Below are positions 8,976 to 17,788 of a stretch of 64,000 bases of DNA, in pieces. This stretch comes from Clostridium sp. (GTDB lineage Bacteria > Bacillota > Clostridia > Lachnospirales > Lachnospiraceae). Made by a program: the position numbers and the translations under genes. The notes beneath the pieces were generated by a model. It was not told where the DNA came from, searched no databases, and saw only the letters and a list, made by a program, of their open reading frames with translations. Location of the stretch: positions 1 through 64,000 of the forward strand of contig JAMPFF010000005.1 of assembly GCA_023664605.1 (NCBI GenBank), given 5' to 3'. How positions within the stretch are numbered: position 1 is the stretch's first letter; the number at the start of each line of letters is the position of its first letter.

Positions 8976-9777
8976 CTGCTTCACCTCCGCCTTCCTCTTC
9001 GGAGCTTCCTCTATCTGCCGGCGCAAGGAATGATTTCAGTTTTTCTTCTATAACACGCGGGTTTTCACCTGCCTGAATGGACAAAAGACCTTCTATTTCA
9101 ATTTCTTTTACCATCATTTCATCAGCGTTCTTTTTCTTTAATTTACTTTCAACCGGCGCACAAATCCAGTTCGCCAGCAAAGAACCGTACAATGTTGTAA
9201 TCAGGGCGACCGCCATAGCAGGTCCGATAGCGGACGGGTCATCCAAAGCTTTCAACATGTTAATCAGACCAATCAGCGTACCAATCATACCCCAGGCAGG
9301 ACCCATGGCGCCCAAATCGCCCCAGAATCCGATTTTGTCCTTATGCCTTCCTTCCACACTGACTAATTCCGTTTCCATAATCGCACGGACCAGTTCCGGA
9401 TCCGTACCATCAACTACCAAAAGGATGCCTTTTTGTAAAAACGGGTCACCAATATCTCCCGCGGCCTCTTCCAGAGAAAGCAGACCCTCTTTACGGGCTA
9501 CATTCGATAAATCAATAATCTTCTGGATAATCTCGGGAACATTCATTTCCGTCGTTTTCAAAACCAATGCAAAACTCTTCAAGCCTGCGACGAAACTCTG
9601 TATGGAATTACTTGCCAGAATACACATGAAAGCTCCACCAAATGTAATCAAGGCCGACGGGATATCCACGAAACTCTCTAAGTTTCCAAACACAATTCCT
9701 GCGTCAGTATCGAATACGATACCGAAAACAACAAGCACTAAACATAATACCAAGCCTAAAATTGAACCTAAATCCAT
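8968..9777 (-). CDS. motA: Flagellar stator protein MotA
   Basis: MotA is the four-span stator subunit that couples ion flow to rotor contact with FliG. The 269-residue product starts MDLGSILGLVLCLVLVVFGI and contains the conserved third and fourth helices (GAMGPAWGMIGTLIGLINML and AVALITTLYGSLLANWIC). The cytoplasmic loop carries charged residues that would face FliG. The AGGTGATACTACT ribosome site fits the start. It is translationally coupled to motB. In Bacillus motAB lies outside the fla operon, but here it is inserted between flbD and fliL. Confidence 0.96.
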   Translation of the reverse strand: MDLGSILGLVLCLVLVVFGIVFDTDAGIVFGNLESFVDIPSALITFGGAFMCILASNSIQSFVAGLKSFALVLKTTEMNVPEIIQKIIDLSNVARKEGLLSLEEAAGDIGDPFLQKGILLVVDGTDPELVRAIMETELVSVEGRHKDKIGFWGDLGAMGPAWGMIGTLIGLINMLKALDDPSAIGPAMAVALITTLYGSLLANWICAPVESKLKKKNADEMMVKEIEIEGLLSIQAGENPRVIEEKLKSFLAPADRGSSEEEGGGEADG

Positions 9778-9808
9778 AGTAGTATCACCTGTTTACACAA
9801 AATTTACA

Positions 9809-9994
9809 TTAATCTGCAAAAATATCCTTTCTATACGATTTTACTAAATTTTTCACTTCTTGTCTACTTTCTTTTACAATTATTTTCCGACCGGTTGTAA
9901 AAGACAGCACAGTGTCCGGAGTTTCTTCCACAAGTTCCAGCAAATCAGGATTGATAAGAACCTTGGCCCCGCTGATTTTCGTTACCTCTATCAT
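9809..9994 (-). CDS. flbD: FlbD/SwrD family flagellar protein
   Basis: This 61-residue protein begins MIEVTKISGAKVLINPDLLE and contains VEETPDTVLSFTTGRKIIVK. Both features define the small FlbD family, called SwrD in Bacillus, where it raises motor torque. It ends in a basic helix. It sits just before motA, which fits a role with the stator. The next gene upstream is flgE, beyond a terminator-like hairpin, so flbD is the first gene of the possibly attenuated second half of the operon. Confidence 0.9.
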   Translation of the reverse strand: MIEVTKISGAKVLINPDLLELVEETPDTVLSFTTGRKIIVKESRQEVKNLVKSYRKDIFAD

Positions 9995-10040
9995 TATGTA
10001 GTCTCCCTCCTGCGCACTCTTCTTATCATTCTACCACATA

Positions 10041-10074
10041 AAATCAAAAAGAGGAACCCCAAAAGTTCCTCTTT
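10041..10074 (-). terminator. Terminator-like hairpin between flgE and flbD
   Basis: A perfect 10-bp stem (10048-10057 with 10065-10074, AAAGAGGAAC and its complement) with a 7-nt loop is followed on the minus strand by a T-rich tail (TTGATTTT). It lies between flgE and flbD, inside the operon. It may act as a partial terminator that lowers transcription of flbD, motAB and downstream genes. Confidence 0.75.
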
Positions 10075-10095
10075 CTTTAAGATTTGCTATAAAAA

Positions 10096-12144
10096 TTATC
10101 GTTTCAGGTTGACAAGTTCCTCCAACATAGTGTCGGAAACCGTGATAATTCGGCTGTTTGCCTGGAATCCACGCTGTGTTGTAATCATTTCTGTAAATTC
10201 CTGGGAAAGGTCTACGTTACTCATCTCCAAAACGCCGCTCGTCATGGAATCGCCGTTTGCCGTAATATCGTCGCCGATACCGTCAAACTCGCCGGAGTTC
10301 GCCGTTGCGGAATACAGGTTATCGCCCTGTTTGGAAAGACCTGCCGCATTTGCGAAGTTCGCAACCGCAATCTGTCCTAACAGTTTATTCTGATTATTGT
10401 CATAGTATGCCGTAATCTTACCATCCTGTGCAATTTCGATACCCGTCATTTCGCCGACTTTCCTGCCGTTACCCATGCCCGTCGTCCTGTCGCCGCTTGT
10501 CATGGACGCCGTGGATGTACCGCCGTTATTGACATTGGATGAAATGGAAAAATCAATGTCAATATTGGTGAAATGCGATAACTGAATCACCCTGCCGTCT
10601 CTGGAGGTTGCGCTTGCATTAAAGTTCAACGTCGCCTCGTCATGGTCCGCGCTGCCGATATAGGAGAATGTACCATGTTCAGTCTCGTACACAAGCATAT
10701 TGCCGCCATAAGTAAATTCCTTATGAATCTGCGCCTGGCCTTTCGGCGTTACATAACTGATGGTATATTTGGTATCTCCGGTATCCGCCAGGCCATATGC
10801 CTCTAACGGATTTTCAATCTTATCACCGGTAATATAACCGCCGTCAGCGTCATACGTACCTGCCTGCGTTGCCTTAAATGTCAATTCATAGTCCATGGAA
10901 ACCGCACCGCTATCGGGATTAATCGAAATACCCGTAACCGTTGCGCTGGAACCAAAGGAAGATAACGCCTTGCTCCATTTTGCCAGTTCATCAGTGCTCC
11001 ATGTATTTCCGGAAGCCGGTTTTGACGGTAAAGCCTCGCCCTTAGTCGGCTGTCCACCCGTTCCTGCGGTTGCTGACGCCATATAATACTGGTTATTTTC
11101 ATATATCAGGTTAAAATCCGGAGCGGTCAATTCGGCCTTTGTCAAATCCACACTGCCCTTAACCTTGATATCCTGGTCTTTTGCTACGGCAGCCTTGTCG
11201 GCCAAATCAATCTTCGGCGGATTCTTGGAAGTCTGCGACGCACTGATAATCTGGTTCGTCGCATATCCACTTAAGAAATTTGCCGGGCGGTATTTCATGG
11301 AATACGTATTGGTAGCCTCATCATACGCCGCTGTCTCTAACAGTGAATAAGTTGCGTCTGACGGAATCGTACCGCCAGTTCCGAATGTCGCAATTTCATT
11401 GATGCTGCTGACATTATATTCCTCTACTAAAGACTTGCCCTCCTCGTTTAAGATATCGTCGAGCGTAATATAATACTGTCCCGGGTCATCCAGCGCATGG
11501 ATGCTGAACTTACCCGTATAAGAATATCCGAGGTTATCGAAGAAGCTTAACGTTACGGTTCTGCCGGCCGTGCTGCGCGTCGCGGAATCGTACTTATCCA
11601 CGATGCCGGACATATATCCTTTGGATGTGGATTCCGGCGGATATGTCATATTCTCTTCGCTCATGACTTTCAAAGCCGTTACCACGTCCGGAAGAATTTC
11701 GCCCGTAGCCGGGTCTACCTGCCAGCCCATAACCGTGTAACCGGTAGAAGACATAACGAGGTTACCCGCACCGTCTACCGTGAATGAACCGTCTCTGGTA
11801 AAGAAGTTCTGGGAACCGTTGCTGACTACGAAGAAAGACTCTCCGGTAATCATGACATCCCACGGATTGTTCGTGGACTGTGCGGAACCCTGCTGCGTAA
11901 TCGCTGTGGAAATTGCGCCGGTTTTCGCGCCAAGACCAATCTGTCTGGCGTTGATACCACCTCTGCCCGTTTCGGCATTGGCGCCGGAAGCCGCCTGTGT
12001 TGTCTGGTAGAGCAAATCGCTGAATACCATAGACTGTGATTTATAAGACGTTGTGTTTACGTTTGCGATGTTATTACCAATAACATCCATCCTTGTCTGG
12101 TGTACTTTCAAACCCGCTACACCAGAGAAAAGTGATCTCATCAT
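10096..12144 (-). CDS. flgE: Flagellar hook protein FlgE
   Basis: FlgE polymerises into the curved hook outside the cell. The N-terminus (MRSLFSGVAGLKVHQTRMDV) and the C-terminus (VDLSQEFTEMITTQRGFQAN) are the conserved coiled-coil ends of hook and distal-rod proteins. The 682 residues far exceed the roughly 400 of Salmonella FlgE. The extra length is a surface-exposed central region (about residues 200-480), which varies widely among Clostridia. Two adjacent Met codons begin the gene behind AGGAGGTC. It is exported through the gate encoded downstream; no signal peptide is present or expected. Confidence 0.95.
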   Translation of the reverse strand: MMRSLFSGVAGLKVHQTRMDVIGNNIANVNTTSYKSQSMVFSDLLYQTTQAASGANAETGRGGINARQIGLGAKTGAISTAITQQGSAQSTNNPWDVMITGESFFVVSNGSQNFFTRDGSFTVDGAGNLVMSSTGYTVMGWQVDPATGEILPDVVTALKVMSEENMTYPPESTSKGYMSGIVDKYDSATRSTAGRTVTLSFFDNLGYSYTGKFSIHALDDPGQYYITLDDILNEEGKSLVEEYNVSSINEIATFGTGGTIPSDATYSLLETAAYDEATNTYSMKYRPANFLSGYATNQIISASQTSKNPPKIDLADKAAVAKDQDIKVKGSVDLTKAELTAPDFNLIYENNQYYMASATAGTGGQPTKGEALPSKPASGNTWSTDELAKWSKALSSFGSSATVTGISINPDSGAVSMDYELTFKATQAGTYDADGGYITGDKIENPLEAYGLADTGDTKYTISYVTPKGQAQIHKEFTYGGNMLVYETEHGTFSYIGSADHDEATLNFNASATSRDGRVIQLSHFTNIDIDFSISSNVNNGGTSTASMTSGDRTTGMGNGRKVGEMTGIEIAQDGKITAYYDNNQNKLLGQIAVANFANAAGLSKQGDNLYSATANSGEFDGIGDDITANGDSMTSGVLEMSNVDLSQEFTEMITTQRGFQANSRIITVSDTMLEELVNLKR

Positions 12145-12224
12145 AATGAATGACCTCCTTCATGCTGTGACGAACCGTGTGTTCCTTCTGTCAGTCCGGA
12201 ACATAAGCCTCCGTAAAGGTCCGG

Positions 12225-12629
12225 CTAAATAATAACGGCTCCATCAATGTTAGTAAATACATTCTCATCTGTCTCCGCCCTGTCCATTGCCGTGATAACC
12301 GTGTGATTCGGCACATTCACGATAAATGCGAGGGAATCGACAATAACAAGTGATTCGTTAATTCCTTTCGCGCCGGCTTTCGCCGCTCCCAGATTCAGAC
12401 GTTCCATCTGCTGTGATGTCAGCTCGATATTTCTATCGGCCAGCCTGCTTACGGCGTGTTTGGAAAATTTCACCTCATCACTGATTGGCGTTACCGTCTT
12501 GCGTGATAAGATATCCTGAAAACTAAGTCCGTTTTCAGTGTGATTTCCCTGTTTAGCCTTGCCTGCCTGATTCAGGTACTGGTCTTGCAGCTGCTCTATG
12601 GAAAGGAATCCGTTATTCTGAATCTTCAT
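12225..12629 (-). CDS. Flagellar operon protein of the TIGR02530 family
   Basis: This 134-residue protein belongs to a small family found next to flgD/flgE in Firmicutes fla operons and usually annotated only as a flagellar operon protein. Recognisable stretches are FSKHAVSRLADRNIELTSQQ and the C-terminal VNVPNHTVITAMDR. There is no signal peptide or membrane segment. Its place between flgD and flgE suggests a hook-assembly accessory role, but no reaction can be read from the sequence. The ribosome site AAGGAGGAG lies just after a double hairpin. Confidence 0.85.
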   Translation of the reverse strand: MKIQNNGFLSIEQLQDQYLNQAGKAKQGNHTENGLSFQDILSRKTVTPISDEVKFSKHAVSRLADRNIELTSQQMERLNLGAAKAGAKGINESLVIVDSLAFIVNVPNHTVITAMDRAETDENVFTNIDGAVII

Positions 12630-12651
12630 AACTGTTCTCCTCCTTGAGAAA

Positions 12652-12705
12652 AATGAAAAATCATAGATTTTTCATTTGCAAGTTTGTACTAACGTCCAAA
12701 CTTGC
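12652..12705. repeat. Tandem palindromes downstream of flgD
   Basis: Two hairpins lie side by side. One has 11-bp arms at 12652-12662 and 12666-12676 (core TGAAAAATC / GATTTTTCA). The other has 9-bp arms at 12678-12686 and 12697-12705 (GCAAGTTTG / CAAACTTGC). The first arm pair is identical to that at 38678-38704, and the 9-mer CAAACTTGC recurs at 25775-25783 next to another such palindrome. Confidence 0.8.
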
Positions 12706-12708
12706 GTT

Positions 12709-13425
12709 TTATTTTTCTTCATCAGCGGCTTCGGTCTTATCAACATCTTCCGCTTTATCCCCGGTTTCGGTCTTATCGTCATCTTCTCCGGCCTGCAGTT
12801 TTAACTCTTCCATTCTTTCAACGTATTTCTTAAGGCCTGCAACATAATCCTCCGTAATGAACTTCTTCTCATACTCGGACATATTCTCATACATTGCGCT
12901 TACTTTCTCAACGTCCTCTTTATCTTCAATCGTCAAAAGAGCCGGTATCGGAAGTTTGTTGTATGCGTTCATGAAATCTACCGCCAATGCGTATGCCGCT
13001 AAGTAGTTCGGGTCTGCAACCGTATCCAAATCGTCCATGGAGTATAACTCGCCGTTGATGGATAAGAACGCTTTGTTGTTCTCATATACAACATAGTCTA
13101 CATTACCCTGCGTTACTGTCTCTCTGCCTGCGGAATCCACAACTTTCATAACGACTGTCTGACCTACAAGCTGGGAAGCTCTCGCCAGTTCCAAAGATGC
13201 GCTCATGTTCTGCATCTGCTCTAACTCTGAGAATGTCGCATACTGTGAAATATACTCGGTATTGGATGTAGGCTCCAACGGATCCTGATATTTCATCTGC
13301 GCCACCAAAAGCTGTAAAAACTGGTCTTTATCCACGGTGGAATTGCTTTTTTTCGCACTGGCATGAGCGATTGATTCCGCCGAGGTGTTCTCTACGATTT
13401 TGCCATTTTCTATCGGTGCTATCAT
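12709..13425 (-). CDS. flgD: Hook-capping protein FlgD
   Basis: FlgD is the scaffold at the growing hook tip and is removed when the hook is complete. The conserved N-terminal export and capping region is clear (STVDKDQFLQLLVAQMKYQD, followed by PLEPTSNTEYISQYATFSEL). The middle holds a small beta-rich part. The C-terminus, about 80 residues, is helical and ends in an acidic, Asp/Glu/Lys-rich tail with DKTE repeats that is not part of the usual FlgD fold. The 238 residues are near family size. Confidence 0.94.
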   Translation of the reverse strand: MIAPIENGKIVENTSAESIAHASAKKSNSTVDKDQFLQLLVAQMKYQDPLEPTSNTEYISQYATFSELEQMQNMSASLELARASQLVGQTVVMKVVDSAGRETVTQGNVDYVVYENNKAFLSINGELYSMDDLDTVADPNYLAAYALAVDFMNAYNKLPIPALLTIEDKEDVEKVSAMYENMSEYEKKFITEDYVAGLKKYVERMEELKLQAGEDDDKTETGDKAEDVDKTEAADEEK

Positions 13426-13456
13426 ATCTGTTCTCCTTTCTTCATTACCTGTTATA

Positions 13457-14980
13457 CTATGCTGTGTAGTCTACCGTGTTTCCACTGCTCGCCATCATTT
13501 CTGCGGCAATTCTTTCGGAATCGTCCATATTCTCTGCCATATCATCCAAATCCAATTCATTCAGATTGATATTTTTACGGTTTTTCTTACTGTTTCCCTG
13601 TTTTTCTCCCGGATGTTCTTCATTGCCGGAAAAATTCTGTTCAAACCGGTAATTCGCTACCGTAACTTCTACGGCGTCCACCTTGATGCCCTGTTCTTCA
13701 AACTGGGTCTTTAACTGGACTAACTGGCTTTCAATAGCCGCTTTGACAACTTCGTTCTGCGCGGTAAACTGTGCGGATACCATACCGTCTTTGGACGCTA
13801 TCTGTACATGCACATTGCCCAGGCTTGCCGGATGCAGCTGTAATTCCAGTTCCTGTACGTCGCCTTTCAGATTAATTTTCATATACTCCATAATCTGATT
13901 CATGATATCTTCCGTACTTACGAAACGTTCCATAACCGGCTGCGGTGCGGAAACTTCCTGCGTCTGCGTCTGTTGCGTGGGAGCCTGCATCATCAGATTA
14001 TCCGCTGCATTTCCTTCTCCCTTATGCTGCGAGAAAGCGTTTCTGTTTCCTGACTTTGCATCATGCTTCGTCTGTGTTTCGGGCGTCGCGGTCACTTCCT
14101 GCTGTACGCTCTTTTCACCGCCTGCGTCGTCTACCGTCACTTTCACTTCTACCGTCTCACCGTCTCTGTGTACCGTAACGGCATAATCTTTCATGCCCTC
14201 TAAGTTCACATCATCAGTTTCAGGCTGTGCGGTAAGTTCTTTGGAAACTTCCATATCTTCCGGCTGTGTCTGCACTACCGCCATGTCCGCCAGCAACGCG
14301 CTAAGTTCTTCCTCGGAAAGCCCAAGTTCACTCTGCAGTTCATTTAACGCCGTCGATACGCCATCCAGCAGATTTTGAAGATGTCCGTAAAGTTCCGCGT
14401 CCGTTACAATGGATAACTGGTCTTCATTTCCCGACAAAGTCATTAAAAGCTGCTTCATATTCGCAGGATCTAATAACTGCACTGCGGTCAGTCCAAGCGT
14501 CTCCATTGCTTCTTCCACTTCTTCCGGAGAAACCTCCATTTCTTCTGCAACGTCGTTTACCAGCTCTTCACCGGCTTTTTCCACTGCGCCCTGCGCTTCA
14601 TCCGAAACATTCTGTTTCGCCGAGTCGTCCTTGGCAACAGTGTTGTCTTTTGGCTCGCTTTTTACGGATGCTTTGTCACTTGCTGCGGTTTTTGCGGTAT
14701 CTTTTCCGCTGTTTTCCGCTCCCGTAACGCCTGCCGCCATCGACTTTGTGTCCACTACCGTGGCCGTTTTGGCAACTGCCTTAGCGTTTCCCTGCGTATC
14801 CGCCTTTGCGGCTGTCTGCTGCGTCTGTGAACCATTGACGCGGCTCATCACCGTATCAAAACTGTCCTGTAACGCCTCTTCCTGCTTCGTATAGGAAGCG
14901 TTTTGATTGGGCGCACTCACGGCCGGGCTTACGGCATTTGCCAACGCTTTCAGGTTGTTGTTTACAGGTATGCCTGCCAT
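13457..14980 (-). CDS. fliK: Flagellar hook-length control protein FliK
   Basis: FliK is exported during hook growth and triggers the FlhB switch when the hook reaches its set length. The 507-residue product has a long, low-complexity Ala/Lys/Glu/Thr-rich N-terminal region to about residue 365. The conserved C-terminal hook domain follows (LKGDVQELELQLHPASLGNV, then VKAAIESQLVQLKTQFEEQG), with a Lys/Asn-rich tail. The ATG at 14980 has a GGAAGGAGG ribosome site. The region is typically fast-evolving, so the call rests on the C-terminal domain and on the position between ylxF and flgD. Confidence 0.93.
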   Translation of the reverse strand: MAGIPVNNNLKALANAVSPAVSAPNQNASYTKQEEALQDSFDTVMSRVNGSQTQQTAAKADTQGNAKAVAKTATVVDTKSMAAGVTGAENSGKDTAKTAASDKASVKSEPKDNTVAKDDSAKQNVSDEAQGAVEKAGEELVNDVAEEMEVSPEEVEEAMETLGLTAVQLLDPANMKQLLMTLSGNEDQLSIVTDAELYGHLQNLLDGVSTALNELQSELGLSEEELSALLADMAVVQTQPEDMEVSKELTAQPETDDVNLEGMKDYAVTVHRDGETVEVKVTVDDAGGEKSVQQEVTATPETQTKHDAKSGNRNAFSQHKGEGNAADNLMMQAPTQQTQTQEVSAPQPVMERFVSTEDIMNQIMEYMKINLKGDVQELELQLHPASLGNVHVQIASKDGMVSAQFTAQNEVVKAAIESQLVQLKTQFEEQGIKVDAVEVTVANYRFEQNFSGNEEHPGEKQGNSKKNRKNINLNELDLDDMAENMDDSERIAAEMMASSGNTVDYTA

Positions 14981-15068
14981 TTGCTTTCCTCCTTCCTTTA
15001 GTTTTCAAGGTACTTATAAATATATATCGTCAAACTCCCGCCTTTTGGCAAGAGTGAACGACCGTTAT

Positions 15069-15932
15069 TTAATCCGGGTCCATAATTCTTGTGACCCTTG
15101 CGGCGATTTCTGCATCCATTGCTGCAAGTATGGCTCCCCTGCTGTCCGCACTCATCTGCTTCAATATCTTTGCCACCAAGTCCAAATCGCCTGTCATTTC
15201 CTCAAAGATATCCGCCGCCTCTTCCGCTTCCATATCGGCGTATGCCTGTGCATAGTCGCTAAGCGCGGCATTCTCCTGAATCTGTTCCACTACCTGTTTA
15301 TATAAATACTCCGCGTTCGTCGGGTCTATGGCTTCATAATACTTCTGATATTCTTCCACTCCCGGCCCGTTTTCCGCATAGATGACCTCTTCGTAAAATT
15401 CCGTCTTAATCCTGTCAAATTCTACCTGCGCATTCTCAAAGGTACGGAGACGCTCCACTTCCGCCCGCAGCGCTTCCAGTTCTTCTGAATCGGTATTGCT
15501 TGCGGACTGCGCCTGCTCCAATTCCAGCTCCAACTGCCTAATATAGTCAACGGCTTCCCTGAGGCTCGTATAACCGCCGTAGGATTCTTCATCATCCGTG
15601 GAAACAACGGATTCCGCGGGTAAAATTTTATTGACAACCGGCACATCCTTTAAGACGGGAGCCAATACGTTAGAACCGAATCCGCCCACATCCAGTTTTA
15701 CAAGCAGGCACAGGATGGCAATCCAGATAATAATGATAACAATTGTTACCAAAAAGGCGGAAACGCCGCCCCCCTCGTCGTCCAGCTCCGCTTCCTGTGC
15801 GGAAATTTCCTTTGCCTTTTTCTTTGCTTCCTTTTTCTGGGCTTTCTGTTCGTCTTTTATTTTTTTACGCTCATCTTTGAGCCTTTTTTTCTCTGCCTTG
15901 GTATCTACAGCATCATTAAATGCATCTGCCAT
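15069..15932 (-). CDS. ylxF: MotE/YlxF-like flagellar protein with MgtE N-like domain
   Basis: This 287-residue protein occupies the ylxF position between fliJ and fliK. It has a highly basic Lys/Glu-rich cytoplasmic N-terminus (residues 12-45) and one membrane helix (about 58-82). A predicted coiled coil follows (about 125-170), and the C-terminal helical region resembles the MgtE N domain (ADMEAEEAADIFEEMTGDLD, MDAEIAARVTRIMDPD). Family members are thought to assist motor assembly, although the Bacillus gene has no clear function. It begins just after the fliJ stop, with no gap. Confidence 0.85.
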   Translation of the reverse strand: MADAFNDAVDTKAEKKRLKDERKKIKDEQKAQKKEAKKKAKEISAQEAELDDEGGGVSAFLVTIVIIIIWIAILCLLVKLDVGGFGSNVLAPVLKDVPVVNKILPAESVVSTDDEESYGGYTSLREAVDYIRQLELELEQAQSASNTDSEELEALRAEVERLRTFENAQVEFDRIKTEFYEEVIYAENGPGVEEYQKYYEAIDPTNAEYLYKQVVEQIQENAALSDYAQAYADMEAEEAADIFEEMTGDLDLVAKILKQMSADSRGAILAAMDAEIAARVTRIMDPD

Positions 15933-16385
15933 TTATAACTCTGCTCCTCTCCGTCCATAGGTATAGCTTACCAGCTCGTCCACTTCCTTGCCCTCTTTGG
16001 CGTTTTCCTCCGCCATAAATTTCTGAAACGCTTTTTCCCGCAGTTTTTCCTGCATTTTCCGCTCCTGCATGATTTCCTGAAGCTTTAATCTCGCTTCCTC
16101 CACCTGCATTTCGGCGCGTCTTATGTTTTCTTTCTGCGCTTCAATAAACTCATCCATACGGGCTATTGCATATTCATTGTCTCTTAAGCTCTGCACCTTT
16201 AAGGATTCCAAACGCAGCTTTCTGCCCTCTTCCAGATAATATTCCTTTCTGTCATAAAGTTCTTTCAGACGTTCCTCTTCCTCCAACAGTCTTTTCTGCG
16301 CCTGCCCCAGTTCCAGTTTCGCCTGATTTTCCATCTGGTTCTTGATGTTCAGAATACTCTGCATTCTGTATACGAACTTCGCCAT
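15933..16385 (-). CDS. fliJ: Flagellar export chaperone FliJ
   Basis: FliJ is the coiled-coil stalk that fits into the FliI hexamer and links it to FlhA. The 150-residue product is almost all charged helix (heptads of E, K, R, L) from residue 8 to 135, as expected. It begins MAKFVYRMQSILNIKNQMEN, a typical FliJ start. Position directly after fliI supports the call, since sequence identity in this family is weak. The C-terminal tail (ELVSYTYGRRGAEL) is not recognisably conserved. Confidence 0.9.
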   Translation of the reverse strand: MAKFVYRMQSILNIKNQMENQAKLELGQAQKRLLEEEERLKELYDRKEYYLEEGRKLRLESLKVQSLRDNEYAIARMDEFIEAQKENIRRAEMQVEEARLKLQEIMQERKMQEKLREKAFQKFMAEENAKEGKEVDELVSYTYGRRGAEL

Positions 16386-16426
16386 GGTATTTCAGCCTCT
16401 CTATCCTATGCTGCGCCTATGCCGCA

Positions 16427-17755
16427 TTATTCGGCAAACAGCTCTTCCAGCATCTGCAGTTCCTGTTCGTAATCATATTTACTGTCAACATCCTGCATCA
16501 GATAATCGTTGACGACGTCTATTTTCTCTATCGCATAGTCTATGTTCTTATTGCTGCCGCTCTTATACGCGCCAATATTGATTAAATCTTCCGCCTCATT
16601 GTATGTCGCCAGCACATTTTTTAACTTGCCGGCCGCCACCTTATGCTCGCTCGGCACAATCTGGCTCATACATCTGGAAATACTCTGTAATACGTCGATA
16701 GCCGGATAATGGTTTTTATGCGCAAGCCTTCTGTCCAACATAATATGTCCGTCCAAAATGCTTCTGGCAGTGTCGGTAATCGGCTCGTTGAAGTCGTCGC
16801 CGTCTACCAAAACCGTATACAGCCCGGTAATCGAACCCTTATCGGAACGGCCTGCCCGCTCTAAGAGTTTGGGCATCTCGGAATATACGCTCGGCGGGTA
16901 TCCTCTCGATACCGGCGGTTCCCCGCTGGCTAAACCGATTTCTCTCTGTGCCATCGAAAAACGGGTTAAGGAGTCCATCATCAGCAGTACGTCCTTGCCC
17001 TGGTCTCTGAAATACTCGGCGATAGCAGTCGCCGTCTGCGCCGCTTTCTTTCTTTCCAATGCCGGCTTATCCGAAGTCGCTACCACAACGACGGAACGCC
17101 TCATACCCTCTTCGCCTAAATCTCTTTCTATAAACTCCCTGACTTCCCTGCCTCGCTCTCCAATCAGGGCTATCACGTTAATATCCGCTTTCGTATTGCG
17201 GGCAAACATGCCCATCAGCGTCGATTTTCCGACGCCCGAACCGGCAAAAATCCCAATTCGCTGTCCTTTTCCAATCGTCATAAGACCGTCTACCGCTTTT
17301 ACGCCAAGCGGAAGCACTTCGTCAATAATCTCCCTTGCCATCGCATCCGGCGGCGCGGCTTCTATCGGATAATTTAGCATCTGTCCTGCCACATCTGTTA
17401 TTTCGCACCTGCCCAGTCCGTCCAATACCTGCCCGAGCAGTACGCCGCTCACCTGTACGGATAATGGTATGCCGGTATTTTCCACGACACTGCCGACGCC
17501 GATGCCCTCCGTTTTTTCATAAGGCATCAGTAACGTCTTTCCTCCCTTAAAGCCGACCACTTCCGACATAATCGGAGGCAGCGTTTTATCGCCGGGAAAT
17601 ACCTTGCACAAATCGCCAAGTTTCGCTTCCGGCCCGATAGATTCAATCGTCAGCCCTACTACATTCTCCACCCGGCCCATGCTCTTGAAAAAAATATCGT
17701 CTGTGATTTCACTGTACTTTGTGAAATTTTTACTGTACTTTGCAAAATCTACCAT
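16427..17755 (-). CDS. fliI: Flagellum-specific export ATPase FliI
   Basis: FliI is a hexameric F1-beta-like ATPase that helps load export substrates. The 442-residue product has the Walker A loop at about 172-179 (AGSGVGKST) and the Walker B region VLLMMDSLTRFSMAQREIGL. It also has the T3SS/FliI-specific signature around ASGEPPVSRGYPPSVYSEMP. Length is normal. It lies between fliH and fliJ, its direct partners. Nothing appears to be missing. Confidence 0.97.
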   Translation of the reverse strand: MVDFAKYSKNFTKYSEITDDIFFKSMGRVENVVGLTIESIGPEAKLGDLCKVFPGDKTLPPIMSEVVGFKGGKTLLMPYEKTEGIGVGSVVENTGIPLSVQVSGVLLGQVLDGLGRCEITDVAGQMLNYPIEAAPPDAMAREIIDEVLPLGVKAVDGLMTIGKGQRIGIFAGSGVGKSTLMGMFARNTKADINVIALIGERGREVREFIERDLGEEGMRRSVVVVATSDKPALERKKAAQTATAIAEYFRDQGKDVLLMMDSLTRFSMAQREIGLASGEPPVSRGYPPSVYSEMPKLLERAGRSDKGSITGLYTVLVDGDDFNEPITDTARSILDGHIMLDRRLAHKNHYPAIDVLQSISRCMSQIVPSEHKVAAGKLKNVLATYNEAEDLINIGAYKSGSNKNIDYAIEKIDVVNDYLMQDVDSKYDYEQELQMLEELFAE

Positions 17756-17788
17756 GTAAACCGTAAATCCTTCCCCAATCTACGACTT

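Noticed and set aside
8976..9026. Upstream start for motB
   Set aside because: The 17 extra residues lie inside motA, while a strong ribosome site fits the ATG at 8975.
9077..9847. Long plus-strand reading frame opposite motA
   Set aside because: It is antisense to a well-supported gene, has no recognisable domain and its composition mirrors the complementary codons.
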